Shown here: positions 35,312-47,536 of the stretch, piece by piece
Numbering within the stretch: position 1 is the first letter of the stretch
How the letters are laid out: each line of letters opens with the position of its first letter
Source of the DNA: Allodiplogaster sudhausi
Lineage: Eukaryota > Nematoda > Chromadorea > Rhabditida > Diplogasteridae
Direction of reading: 5' to 3'
NCBI GenBank assembly: GCA_945643635.1
Contig: CALZFC010000004.1
Location: 2,796,501-2,860,500, forward strand
Length of the DNA stretch: 64,000 nt
The notes under the pieces: model-generated
What the model was told of the DNA's origin: nothing
Database searches by the model: none
Seen by the model: only the letters and a program-made list of their open reading frames with translations
Made by a program: the position numbers and the translations under genes

Positions 35312-35392
35312 AATGGTGTAGGAGAAGGACACGGCGTAAGCCAGATCGGCAGCAAGGGCGATAGCAAGAAGGTCCAGCTTGTTCTACATACG
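35312..35392 (+). pseudogene. CCDC9-like exon 8 fragment
   Basis: GAGAATGGTGTAGGAGAAGG... aligns with CCDC9-like exon 8 (17145-17210) over about 80 bp with several substitutions. On the minus strand it happens to read as a hydrophobic segment (KLDLLAIALAADLAYAVSFS), which is probably coincidental. Confidence 0.6.
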
Positions 35393-37309
35393 AATATGTC
35401 GTATCTATGTTTTTTTCATGTTGTATTAAAACAGAAGTAAATAATGAAGTGTTCTTTTGCAGATATTTTCTTCAAATCCTGTTTCGGAACTATGAATTAT
35501 CTTATTAGCTCACATGGTTTTAAAAGTAGTCAGCTACTCTTTCTAAAATTTCTAAGAATAGGCAATAAACAATTTTTTCTTCGAATGTCTGAGCGCCTTT
35601 TCTCGACAACAAATGAACTATTTCTTTTAGCGGAAACAATTCAAGAAAGAACGTTTAGCCTTTCAGGAAGGTCTGTGACAGGAAAACTGGCAAGATTTCA
35701 GACTACACGGTGAACAATTATTGAAATAAATTTTAAACAGACAAGATTTCAGACTACACGGTGGACAATTAGTGAAATAAATTTTAAACTGGCAACATTT
35801 CAGACTACACGGTGGACAATTATTGAAATAAATTTTAACAAAATGTATTGGTGTAAAAAGTATCACATTTAATTCGTCCCCACTTCATCGTGTTGCATCT
35901 CCAGAAGCTGAAAATAAGGTTATTTGGCATTCTAAATATCTCCATTTCACTCAATTGACTAAGCCACAGTTGACGAGTGGTTCCAATTGACACAAGTGAA
36001 ATAAGAGCGAGAGGAAGAATGCAAATACGTTGGATGTCATTACAAGAGAGCGAAAAATTAATGGTAATTAAACTTGCATAAGAAGCAATGAGATACATAT
36101 TTCATGGAATCAAAACAAAACATACATCTAACTTGAACGCACACCGAAATTCTCAGATCTTTTACTATCACAGGATTCGAAGAATCAACAACTACGCTTC
36201 ACGATGTATGACCATTTTCTAATGCTATGTTTGTATTATTTTCAATTTTCAACTCGAATGTTAATAAATAAAAGAGTTTGCTTGCTAATCGAAGTCGTGT
36301 TAGAGATTGTTTATATCGAAAGTTCAAAGTAAAAAATATTCTACAAAGAAATAAAGATTATAAGTAGACGATGTGGTCGTCCCATGTGTTGATGTATGTA
36401 CCCTTCAAGCTAGCTTTAAGGTATTAAAATACATATATGTACATAAACATACAGCATCGCCCAACAGCCAGGGTGCAGGATATAAATTCAGAAACTCGGA
36501 AGGAGATGGAGAAGCAGAACGTAACGTGGATACAATATCGTTCAGTCTTTTTCATATATTTAGCATTATTCAAAGCACCGGCGCATTTTCTTTAATGAGA
36601 TATCGGCACTAATGACTTTTTAATGAATGTATATTAAACCTTTATATTATATTATGACTTAACGAATTAAATAATTATACGTTCAAAAAGTGGCCGATTT
36701 CATTAATAATAATAAAAAAAAACAAATTTAATTTACTTCCAATAACAAAGTGCGTTACTTACATAATTATGAGATCGGGATATTTAGTTCTGAGATCAGA
36801 ATTGCAATACATGCACTCTACCTGAGCACACACCGAAATTTGAAAATCCTTTATGATGATAATATGATTTATTCGAAGAATCAACGACTACGCTGCACGA
36901 TGCATGAGCATTTTCTAATTCTAAGTTGTATTACTTTCACTTTTCAACTCAATAATATAAAATGGAGGTTTCTTTTAAAATAAAGGTTGAATAAGTTGAA
37001 TGCGTTGCGGATGCCAGGTCGCTCGCCTTTCTGATGTCTTTGTTGAACGACGGTTCTCTCATCTTTATTGCTCCATTTTCTTCTTTCGATTACATCCAAG
37101 GAAAAAGGAGCTGAAGACAAATTGGAGCGATAAAGCGTAGTAGACTCTGTTGGATATCTGGATCTCTTAAAGGAGCCAAAAACTCATCTTTGTATTCATG
37201 CCTTTTGCACAATTTTAAATGGCCTTTCATTATAATATATGAAAAGACATTACAGACAAACGGCGAGATAGAGAAATTTATTTGGAAAGGAAGGAGATAG
37301 GAAAAGAGC

Positions 37310-37372
37310 GAGAGAGAGAGAGAGAGAGAGAAAAAACGAAGGAGAGAAAGAGAGAGGGGAGAGACAACGAGG

Positions 37373-37404
<32 letters not shown>

Positions 37405-37440
37405 GAGAGATTGAGAGAGAGTGAGCGGGAGAGAGAAAGA
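37310..37440. repeat. (GA)n microsatellite
   Basis: Imperfect GAGA tract with AAAGAG interruptions. It yields artefactual frames on both strands. Confidence 0.85.
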
Positions 37441-37937
37441 GGATCGGGAACAACATCACGTAGCGTAATTGGCCCCATCCTTTCATGTGAACGCGTGCTA
37501 CAAAACCACCTGGACAAGTTGAAGTGATTGGAAAAAAGTGAAAAAGTAAAGATATCAGCAACAATGCAAGGAATTTAAAGTGCACTTCAATAAGAGTTTC
37601 AGTTTTTTTTCAATTCTATTTCAACACAAGGCGAAAAAGCTTCGCGCTCCAATAAGAGAGCTTTCTTTCTTTCTTGAATGAATTATTTTCTCCTCAGTCG
37701 ATATCATACGTGAAGTTTGTAAATTTTTTGAATACAATCATTTTTGCGTCACATAAATTAACAACGCAAATTAAAGATTAAAAGAATTGACAGCTTATAA
37801 TTTTCTCGAAAATGAGCTTCGCAGCAGTAATCCATCGTGAAAGCAGACTTGTAAAGTATACTATGCTGGTAAAACCGCATGGTAAAAAAAAATAATGTTT
37901 TTAATTTGATAATATATTAAACCAAGTGCAGATGCAG

Positions 37938-37940
<3 letters not shown>

Positions 37941-38001
<61 letters not shown>

Positions 38002-38081
38002 GACGCTCTCCATCGATGGGACGTTCCCGCGCCAGCTTTCCGCTCTCAAATATATATATGTATATATATATGCATATATAC

Positions 38082-38140
<59 letters not shown>

Positions 38141-38215
38141 TATATATATACATATATATATTTGAGAGCGGAAAGCTGGCGCGGGAACGTGCCATTGACG
38201 ACTACAAGGGCGGCG
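37941..38215. repeat. AT-rich palindrome flanked by inverted CCDC9-like exon 5 copies
   Basis: (TA)n at 37941-37998, an inverted copy of the exon 5 segment (38000-38048), TA/GCATATA-rich sequence (38050-38160), then the direct copy (38163-38215: GAGAGCGGAAAGCTGGCGCG). Both exon copies point outward from an AT-rich centre near 38105. Confidence 0.8.
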
Positions 38216-41200
38216 GTGGGGCCAGGCGTGAAAAGCGGCTGCGGCCAAGGCAACGGACGTAAGCTTTTTTAACTTTAGTTATCTTTTTATTTCTTATTAC
38301 TAAACTATTTTTTTATGAAAAACGATTTTAAAGTTTTTTTTTAATTTTCGTAGAATTGTTTACTATTTTCACATCGATTGATGGTTATAATCTGCCAAAA
38401 TAACATGGATAATTTATTCTCTTTGGTGTTTCCGCGGCCGCCGCTCATTCGGCAATCAAGAGCGCGCGGGAGGAGGATATTTATTTATAATTTTTCATTT
38501 TATTTGTTTTCAAATAATTTCTTATTATATTGTACTAATGTTTTTTTGTTGATTAACTTAAATTTATCTTTTTTTTTATAATTTTAAAAAAGAAAACATT
38601 TCCACCACGAAATGACAACGTAGGCAGATGTGACTTGTTAAAACATCTCCCCGTGGTTTCAATGGCACACCCGGCCATATCTTTGTGCACGATATGAGAA
38701 TCGACGAGTTCAAGTAGGGCTTCTATGTACGTTATGAAATATACATAACTGTGCAATGTTCAATTTAATGAAATGGAGATATCTGGAATGGCAAATAACC
38801 TGATTTTCCGCTTCTTGAGATGCAGCACCATGAAGTACGGGTAGGAATTAAAAAGTGCCCACTTTTCTCTCCTAATCATTTTGTTAAAGTTTATTCAATT
38901 ATTGTTCAACGTGTACAGATTGTTGTTTACTGACTGAAACCTTGTCGCTATTCCTGATATTTTCCTTCCTGAATGGCAGGATAGCAGTGTTCATTTCCGA
39001 GTTCGTTCTTGCATAGTTTCCGCTAAAACATTACCATTACAAAGATGCTCAGCCATTTGGTTAAAATTGCCTATTGCTAATTCACAGAAGTTATATACAA
39101 AAGAAGCCTACTAATTGCAAACCACATATTTCTATTTTTGTTTTGTATTACAAACGATTAAAAGGCATCTTCTTTTAGAATCTTAGGTACGAGTTGTCCC
39201 AGTAGGAAAAGTCATCTGCACTCTAATAATGAACAGAACAAAACATTGTCGTCTAATAAATATAACCCTATTCATATTTTAATTCTAAGAGGCAATTTTG
39301 TGATTATGAATGTATATAAAATATATTTGAATAAGCTCTTTTTATTGTTTTTTTATTATTTTTAGAATTTATAGCATTTTGCAGACAGCCTAGACCAAAT
39401 AAGGCTACATGAATGATTCGGGTACATATGTACATACATACATAAGATTATTATGACTGAGATAAAAGTGGATAACGGCGGCGTTCTCTTGGGTGGATCT
39501 TCGGTGGATTTCTAAAAGTTTAATTACGATTAATATCATTTATCAAAAAAAAATTTGAAAAGGAGAGAAAGAGCGAAAGAGAAGGGGAAGATAGATACAG
39601 AGAGCCACCGCGTTTTGATGGCACGTTCTCGTTTCCTCAAATATATATTTGATCCTGTCTTTGGTTTATTATATAATGACATCAAAAAGTATTGTTTTTT
39701 TTATAACCATGCGGTTTTGATTGCATTGTATGCTTTATTAGTGAGCTTTCATCATCGAGTACTGCTTCCGTGACAAATTTAATCATTAAAAACAATATAT
39801 TAAAAAATTATTTGGAAACATAAAAAACAATAATAAAAAATCGATCCTCCTCCCGTGCGCTGTTGAGAGAAGGAATTCTACATGTTATTTTGGCAGATTG
39901 TAACCATCAATTGATATGAAAATGTTTAAAAATCTTAACTCCGCCGCCACAAGCGCCACCGCGTTTCGATGGAACGTTCTCGCGCCACATTTCGTTTCTC
40001 AAATATATATATCTTACTCTGAATTTTGTTTATTATATTATGGCATGTAAAAAATAATATTTTTTTAGCAAGGGCGATGGCAAGAAAGTCCAGCGTTTGC
40101 TATATATACGTTTTATCTATGTTTTCATCATGTTGTTTAAAAAAATAGAAGCAAATAAGTCTTCTTTTGCAGAACTTTTCGTCAAATATTGTCTTGGAAT
40201 CTTGGAACTCGGAATTATCTTATTAGCTCATTTGGTTTTAAAAGTAGTCAGCTACTCTTTCTAAAAATGTCTAAAAATGAACTACATTTTCTTTAGCAGA
40301 AACAATTCAAGAAGGAACAGTAAGCATTTCAGGTATGTATATAACAGGAAAAGTGGCAAAATTTCAGACCCTAAGCAACAACCTGTACAAGGAGGATAAT
40401 TATTCAAATAAATTTAAACAAAATTGTTGGTGTAAAAAGTGGGTACATTTAATTCCTTTCCTCTTGATCGTGTTGCATCTCCAGTAGCTGAAAATAAGGT
40501 TATTTGCCATTCCAAATAACTCTATTTCATTAAATTGACCAAGCAACAGTTGACCAGTGGTTCCCATTCACACAAGTGAAATAAGAGCGAGATGAAAAAT
40601 TAAAACACGTTGCTTGTCGCTAGATCTCCTCCTTATTTTAATAAACAAAACTAATATACATACTTCTGACCATTAGTGTGGACCGGTGACAGTCATTATA
40701 ATTTGTAAGCTTGCAAATTTTGCGATTTAAATGTTTTCAAAAAGAAGTGATTAAAATAGCGACTTTGTTTTTTTTATAAAACGAAGAAAAAGAGCCAGAC
40801 AAAAGACAATACAAACCATTTCAAGAGTAGCAGTTAGATATGGAATCAAAGCAATACATGCATTTTACCTGAACACACACCGACATTCGCAGATCCTTTA
40901 CTATCACAGGAGGATGTATTCGAAGAATCAATAACCACGCTGCACGATGCATGAGCATTCCCTAATGCAAAGTTTGTATTATTTTAAATATCTGTTCGAT
41001 TTTGCAAATATAAATAAAATCTAAAAGAGTGTGCTTGTCAGTCGATGTCATAGTAGTTATTGTTTGCTTAGAAACGGTTCAAGTTCAACTAAAAGTATTC
41101 TACAAAAAAGAAAGATTATAAGCAACGAGTTGTAGACGATGTCGTCGTCGTCTGTGTTGACGTACCCTTCAATGTAAGCCAGCTTATTGTTAGGGGCTTA

Positions 41201-42399
41201 CATACTTGTATCTATACAGTGCCGTCAAACAGCCAGGGAGCAGGAACTTTCGGAACTTTCTGAAAGTTCCAAATTGCCCAATAAAAATTGTGTTTTTCTC
41301 GATAAATGCAATCGATGTGATAAGCTTCTTTAAATTCAGACACTCGGGTTTTATCATCATCAGCCATTAATGTGCACCATTTGCCAGTCTTCATGCCTAT
41401 ATATGTATTTATTTGAGAGCGGAAAGCTGGCGTGGGAACATACCTGTGATGGAGGGCGTCTCAACAAGGGCGGCGGTGACACATGTTGAGCGGACGTGTT
41501 TTAACTTTCATTATTTAATTATTTCTTATTAGAGGAGGATATTTATTTATAATTTTTTTATTTTAATTGTTTTCAAATAATTTCTTATTGTGTTGCACTT
41601 ATGTTTTTTGTTGATTAAATTAAAGTTATCTTGCAAAAAAAGAAAACATTTCCACCATGAAACGACAATGTGGGCAGGTATGACTTGTTAAAATATCTCT
41701 ACGTGGTTTCAACGGCTCACCCGGCCATATCTTTGTGCATGGCATGGGAATCAACTGTTATGAGTAAGCACCCTGCCGATTATGAAATATAAATGCTGTA
41801 ACTGATATAATTTCAATCCATCACGTTTTCTAACAGGTTTAACCCTATTTGTTTAATATTGATTGATATCTAAAAATAAAATAATACTTAGAGCAGAACA
41901 AGGAAGCGCAGCTGGCCGCGAGATGCAATACGCAGTGTTTATTTCTTCTTTTCGTCTCTCTTTCCATCGCTTTCTTTCTCGCTCTCTGTTTCTCTCTTCT
42001 CCTTCCCTTTCGCTTTCTCTCTCCTTTCTCATGATCAGAAAAAATTTTGTGATAAAAAGACGCCTGCGCTAGAACAAAATTGTTCCAAAATTTTTTTCCT
42101 TGTTGGTGGATGCAAAAGTATGGGAAAAAATTTAAGCCCCCATAACTTTCTTCAAACTTAATATTTTTCAAATTTCTTTTTTTCATTGCATGCGTAATTG
42201 GAATCTATGACAATTGTTTGAAAACTTTCATTTTAAACCACTTTTTTGTATTTTAATTTTTCAAAAATCGATTTTTGAAAATTTTTCTATTTTACGGCCC
42301 GGGTGGGTGCTAGCGAATAGATGAGATGAAAGAGGAGAAAAAATGACATAAGATATTTCTTTATGAAGAAAATCGAGGAATACATATGTACTCGAATTT

Positions 42400-42782
42400 T
42401 GACGTGAAACACGGGTTCCATGACAAATTCCTCTTCTTCGTCGCCTTCCTGTTCAAATAGTTCGGCGACAGCGGAAGATGCAATGGTGGAGTCACACGGC
42501 ACAGGTGGATTCTAAAGAATTTGGCCTTAAAGGAGACCATAAGGGAAAAACTCCTACCACGAAGTAACTGACGTATTTGGACGGAATGATGAAAAGAACG
42601 TAGTAAAGAATCAACAGAAATGGTGTTTCTGCCCCTCGAATCTCTCCCCAGAAACTTGTTGTGTGAACCGCTGCCAGCTAAGCCTACGTGTTAAGAAAAA
42701 CCCGGCCAATGTTGGTTGCGCGCACCATATGTATGCAATTCATGGGCATGATTCGTTTGGCACCAGCGGCCACGGTGTTATT
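42400..42782 (-). CDS. Small membrane protein with acidic tail (partial)
   Basis: Three minus-strand exons join in phase: 42782-42688 (NNTVAAGAKRIMPMNCIHMV, RATNIGRVFLNT), 42654-42558 (FWGEIRGAETPFLLILYYVL, FIIPSKYVSYFV; one TM helix) and 42511 onward (NPPVPCDSTIASSAVAELFE, QEGDEEEEFVMEPVF). The first intron would be only about 33 bp. After EPVF the frame diverges from the better copy at 43083-43307 and runs into unrelated residues. No family is recognised. The 5' end is not found. It is probably a rearranged gene whose natural C-terminus now lies on the opposite strand. Confidence 0.5.
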
Positions 42783-42959
42783 CTGCAAAATTTTTTTAAA
42801 AATGGCGGGAAAATAAAAGATTCGGGAATTCAAAGAAGAAAACAGTGCTAATTTTATCAGAGCATGGAGGTTTTTGTGACATCGGGACACTTGCAATCGA
42901 AGTTTCTAGCACAACCCGACCAAATAAAGCGAAAAAAACAAGACACTATTCATTCGCCT

Positions 42960-43075
42960 CGGACCTCCTTTAATTGGATCATGTATTATTCAAAACCTCC
43001 CTCTACTTGTTTGCTAAGCGGCTAAAAATAGCTGCGATTTGTCGGTAATAATGCATGATCCAATTAAGGCCAAAT
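42960..43075. repeat. Inverted-repeat junction
   Basis: CTTTAATTGGATCATG (42969) is inverted at 43055 (CATGATCCAATTAAGG). It is the inner boundary of the inverted duplication linking the exons at 42511 and 43083. Confidence 0.6.
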
Positions 43076-43082
43076 TCTTTAG

Positions 43083-43307
43083 AATCCACCTGTGCCGTCC
43101 GACTCCACCATTGCTTCTTCCGCTGTCGCCGAATTATTTGAACAGGAAGGCGACGAAGAAGAGGAATTTGTCACGGAACCCGTGTTTGAATCCACTTATG
43201 ATATTGCCCGGGAGGAAACACAAGCCCTAGACTTATCAAATGATGCTGAAATACCTCACGCTGGTAATAGAGACACAGACCCTTCTGGCAATAGTTTAGT
43301 CATATAA
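43083..43307 (+). CDS. Inverted duplicate of the acidic-tail terminal exon
   Basis: After a TTCTTTAG acceptor: NPPVPSDSTIASSAVAELFE, QEGDEEEEFVTEPVFESTYD, IAREETQALDLSNDAEIPHA and a stop at 43307. Nearly identical to 42511-42405 on the minus strand as far as EPVF, then continuing in a plausible acidic C-terminus. No upstream exons are present on the plus strand, so as it stands this is an orphan exon. Confidence 0.5.
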   Translation, partial: NPPVPSDSTIASSAVAELFEQEGDEEEEFVTEPVFESTYDIAREETQALDLSNDAEIPHAGNRDTDPSGNSLVI

Positions 43308-43554
43308 AAAAAACCACGAAACCATATTATTCAGTTCTGATAAATCTCTTTTGTTAGTTGATTACCCAACGATAAACATTATATTCGTTTTCCTAATCAA
43401 AAAGCACCATATAACATGATATTGTGGCTCAAACATGCGCCCTTGAGTTTTCTGCTTCTGGTGTCGCTTGCATGATGCTGGAAATTTTTCTCTATTGCTC
43501 GAAAAAGAGAAATATGTATCCTTCAAATCTCTTGAAACGAAGATATGTCCATAC

Positions 43555-44165
43555 TTTGACCGAGAGGCTAGGCGTGCCCGTGTTCGTCGCCATTGTCTGT
43601 GTGGCGCAGCCGCATTGTGCTTCTAAATTAATTGTTGTAAAAATTAATTTTGTTTTAAACTTAATTATTTCTTTATTCAGTTACATTTCCCGTTCTTGAT
43701 ATATGCATGCAAGTATATTATAAAACAGCTAGAAATTTCATGTAACCACAGCAGGACATGCATTATGAATAAAACTCGCAGATAATTTACTCTGATAGCC
43801 TTAATTGTTCAATTATTTAACTGTTTAATTGGTTATCTACATCTTTAAAGGATGTGCTCAAACGATCATCCCAGCACAATGAATGACCATATTTGATTAT
43901 CTTATATTTACATTCTTTTCTACTTGTTTCTTTCATAGATAAACTTTAATTCGCTTATCGCAACAATAAAGAATTAGAAGAACAAGAAAATAGGAACGTA
44001 GCTTACCAGTCGTTGTCGTAATTGCTTAGAAATTTTTTTTAAGATTCAGAAGGCAAAAGCTTCCTTTGTCGTTTCAGTCCTGTTTTCATCGTTAGTTCTC
44101 ACATATGTATATGTATGACTATGACTGTCAAGGAGCACGTTGCGACATCCACTTGCGTCGTCACG
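43555..44165 (-). pseudogene. C6-gene exon remnants
   Basis: 43622-43555 reads EAQCGCATQTMATNTGTPSL with intact acceptor and donor. 44005-43985 resembles a Thr-linker exon (ACGACAACGACTGGTAAGC). 44160-44110 begins FVPVTTQVDVATCSLT and then diverges. The exons needed to complete a module are missing, so it is a relic. Confidence 0.65.
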
Positions 44166-44179
44166 GGAACGAACTGAAG

Positions 44180-44285
44180 AGAGAAACAAAGAGAGAGAGA
44201 AAGAAAGAGAGAGAGAAAGAGAGAGAGAGAGTGATATACGGAGAAATAAATAAAGAGGAAAAGAAAGAGAGAGATTGAGAGAGAA
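44180..44285. repeat. (GA)n microsatellite
   Basis: GAGAGA tract directly beside the relic FVPVTT exon, as in both intact modules of the C6 gene. Confidence 0.8.
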
Positions 44286-44479
44286 TTTTTTTTAAACTAA
44301 ACAATCCCTTTGTCCAGTCTGCCAAATGATCGGTTATCGATTAATGCTACAATATTTGTTAAATTATTTTATCTATTAGAAAAATAAATTTAAACAAACA
44401 TTTCTTATTGTATTTCATGAGTGAATTGTTTCAAAGAGTACTCTTCTTACTCTCAACGTGGAAGAGCCCACGTTAAGAG

Positions 44480-45240
44480 TGCCTAATAAGAGCAGCAAGA
44501 AGCTTGATTCGGGCCATATTCTCATCACCACCGGTAACTCGCCGTTCTGGCTCATTCACGATCAGGATATTATCTTTCTGATTCCAGAACGCGACTCCGA
44601 ATAACTCAAAGGGCAGCCAATGGAAACGCGAGTGGGATCATGGCAAGACACCGTTCGTTTAAGGAACCAAAAACTCGCATTTGAAATCGCGCCTATTTGC
44701 TTGACACAAGGCGAGGGTACACGTGGAATTTAAAGAGTCGAGTCCACCATAGTCAAGAAAATACAAAGAAGTTTCGGTTGAGATTCGCGTTCCTTTAAGA
44801 GATCTTTCTTTCTGTCTTGCTCAAATTATTTCTCATCAATCGATATTTTCAGTTCGGCTTGTTCATTTTTTTAAATACAAAATTTGTGAATTAACGACAA
44901 TAATATAGAATTTAAAAGAAGTAGCACAATACTTCATTGATAGCGTATAATTTTCATAACCCGAACTCAAGTTGTTAGCGTTGTTATAGCCGAAAAGCTT
45001 AGTTATAAAGTATACTATCCAGGCGAAAAGGTAACAAAATTCATGTGAGCAAATTAATTTACTTTCTTTATTCAAATCAAATTTTTTTTTAATTTAAAAT
45101 ATATTAAGTCAATTAAAGGTATAAAAATATATATTATAAAAGCATTTTGAAAGCAGAAAGTTGGCGCGAGAACGTGCCCTCGATGGAGAGCGTCGACCAC
45201 AAGGGCGGCGGCGGCAGGCGTGGACTTTGCGTGAAACGCG
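44480..45240 (+). pseudogene. CCDC9-like exons 4-5 relic
   Basis: 44605-44665 matches exon 4 (CAGCCAATGGAAACGCGAGT; WKREWDHGKT) plus its intron start, and 45151-45240 matches exon 5 (GAAAGTTGGCGCGAGAACGT). Intron sequence between them is conserved at about 45-75 bp scale with shortening, showing duplication of genomic DNA, not a retrocopy. Downstream exons in order are missing. Confidence 0.7.
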
Positions 45241-46974
45241 AATTGATTTTTTTACTGATACATGTATACCGCATTCATAAGAAACTATGCAAAAAAACAG
45301 TGGAAATGAACACTGCTATAAAGCCATTCAGGAAGAACCATATCAGGAAAAGAGACAAGGTTTCAGACAGCGAACAAGAATCTGTACAAATTGAACAATA
45401 ATTGAAATAAATTTTAAAATAATTTTTGGAGTAAAAAGTGAATAGCTTTATGATGCTGCATCTCAAGAAGCCGACAATAAGGATATTTGTCATTCCAAAT
45501 ACCTAAATTGCTTTAAATTGATCATAGCACAGTTGATCGGTGGTTCCAATTCACACAACTGAAATAAGAGCGAGTTGAAGAATTCAAACACGTTGTATAG
45601 CCGAATACTTCCATCTTATGGTTAATATATTTCTTATTGTGGACCGGTGAAAATGAATATGATTGGTATTCGAGCAATTTTCTTCGATTTAAATGTTTTA
45701 AAAAGAGCGATTAAAAACTTTTTTTAATCAAACGAAGAAAGACATCGTTCTTACAAAAGACAATACAAAAAGAACCAATACCAAAGACCGAATTATTATA
45801 TGTCAATTAAACTTAAGCAGTTAGATATTTCATGAAATCTAACAATAAGCAATATATGCATCTTACATGAACAGCGCCGAAATTCGCAGATCCTAGGACA
45901 GGAGGATGTTCATATTCGAAGAATCCACTATGCTTGAGCATTTTCTAATGCCATGTTGTATTATTTCCATTTTCAAGCCAAATATAAATAAAAAAGTTTA
46001 CTTGATAGTCAAAGTCGTAGTTGCTATTGTTTACTACGAAACTGTTCGAAGTTCAACTAAAAGTATTCAACAAAGAAAAAGAAAAATTATAAGTTGTCGT
46101 CCGTGTTGACGTATGTACCCTTCAATATAAGCTATCTTTGGGGCTTTAATATATGTATGCAGCATTCCCGGGTGCAGAAACTTTCGTAACTTTTTAAGAG
46201 CTCCAAAATTTCCGATAAAAATTGTGTGTTTCTCGATAAATGCAAGTCGATTTGGTATGCTTCTTAAAATTCAGACAGTCGGGTTTTGCCACAATCAGCC
46301 ATTCATACACACCAATTGCCAAGGTTCATGTTTCAAAATTTTTCAATATCGACTCCAAAATTGGCGCAATGTCATTTAATGTAAAGTTACACTAAAAAGG
46401 CACAATTAAATTCGCGCCATTTTGCCTGACTAAAGGCGAAAGAATTTCCGTTCCAATATACGAGAAGCCTTCTTTCTCTTACGAAATATTTTCTCATTAA
46501 TCGATATTACACCTGCCGTTCTTCCATGTTTATTTTAAATTCAATATTTATGTCGTCACATAAATTGACGATAGAAACATAATTAAAAGAATTAATTGGG
46601 CATAATTTTCACCAAATTCGTCCATCCATCAGCCTTCATCACGGAAGCTCACGTTTAAAGTATACTATGCTGGCAAAACCACATAGTAAAAAATAATATT
46701 TTTACATGCAATATAATATTAAACCAAATACAGATTAATTGAATGTAGTAATTTGTTCCCATGAAACCTTCTCAAACACATGTCAGAGGAGGCTAAACAA
46801 TACTGAAAATATGGGGAATACTCGTGTGCGTCATAACCAATATGGCTAAATAATAATAAAATACGTGAAAACTCAAATAAAAACCTTAAATGGAACAAAA
46901 TGGTTAAAATAAATGGGGCAAAACTTGAAGAAAATTGTAAACAAAAAGCATTATAAATACCGGTGCAAAAGAGA

Positions 46975-47145
46975 AAAAATCACCTACATATAGAGAATTA
47001 GAGAGAAAGACAGAGAGAGGGAGGGAGAGAGATACATATAGAGAATTAGAGAGAAAGACAGAGAGAGGGAGAAAGAGTGCGAGAAGGAGAGAGAGAAGGA
47101 GAGAGAGAGATAGAGAAAAAAAGAGAGAGCGAGAGAGAGAGGGAA
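46975..47145. repeat. (GA)n microsatellite with duplicated 50-bp block
   Basis: TATAGAGAATTAGAGAGAAA (46990) is repeated at about 47037, followed by a GA tract. Confidence 0.8.
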
Positions 47146-47463
47146 ATGTCCATGCGACGATGCCTTAAGTCTTACTTTATTTTTTTACTTTATTATTCTT
47201 TTAAAAGAGTAAATAAACAGGTTACATGCACACCATCCTTCTTTTCATAAAGTTGGTATCATCTAAAGCACCGGGATATCTCCACTCTGTACATTTTTTA
47301 AAATTAGAATCGCGGACTCTCTATCAACTCTCGCTCCAATATGATTTATTAATCACTTTTAATGACGGTATATTTCACACTAGATTTGTTATTAATTCAG
47401 AAGTTATTTGAAAAAGTAGAAGAGAGCCATATATAATTAATAATTTTAAAAAATAACGGATAT

Positions 47464-47536
47464 ATCCATACTTTGGCCGATTGTGCTGATACGCCAGGCG
47501 TGCTCGTGTTCGTCGACATTGTCTATGTGGCGAAGC
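47464..47536 (-). pseudogene. C6-gene first-Cys exon relic
   Basis: Matches the EAQCGCATQT exon but lacks one base near the first Cys codon (GAAGACAATGCGG instead of GAAGCACAATGCGG), which shifts the frame. Confidence 0.65.

Noticed and set aside
35306..35392. 7TM exon (KLDLLAIALAADLAYAVSFS) on the minus strand
   Set aside because: The same DNA aligns on the plus strand to CCDC9-like exon 8, so the hydrophobic reading is probably antisense coincidence.
37901..38253. Y/I-rich ORFs over the (TA)n region
   Set aside because: Translation of TATATA repeat, with no coding features.
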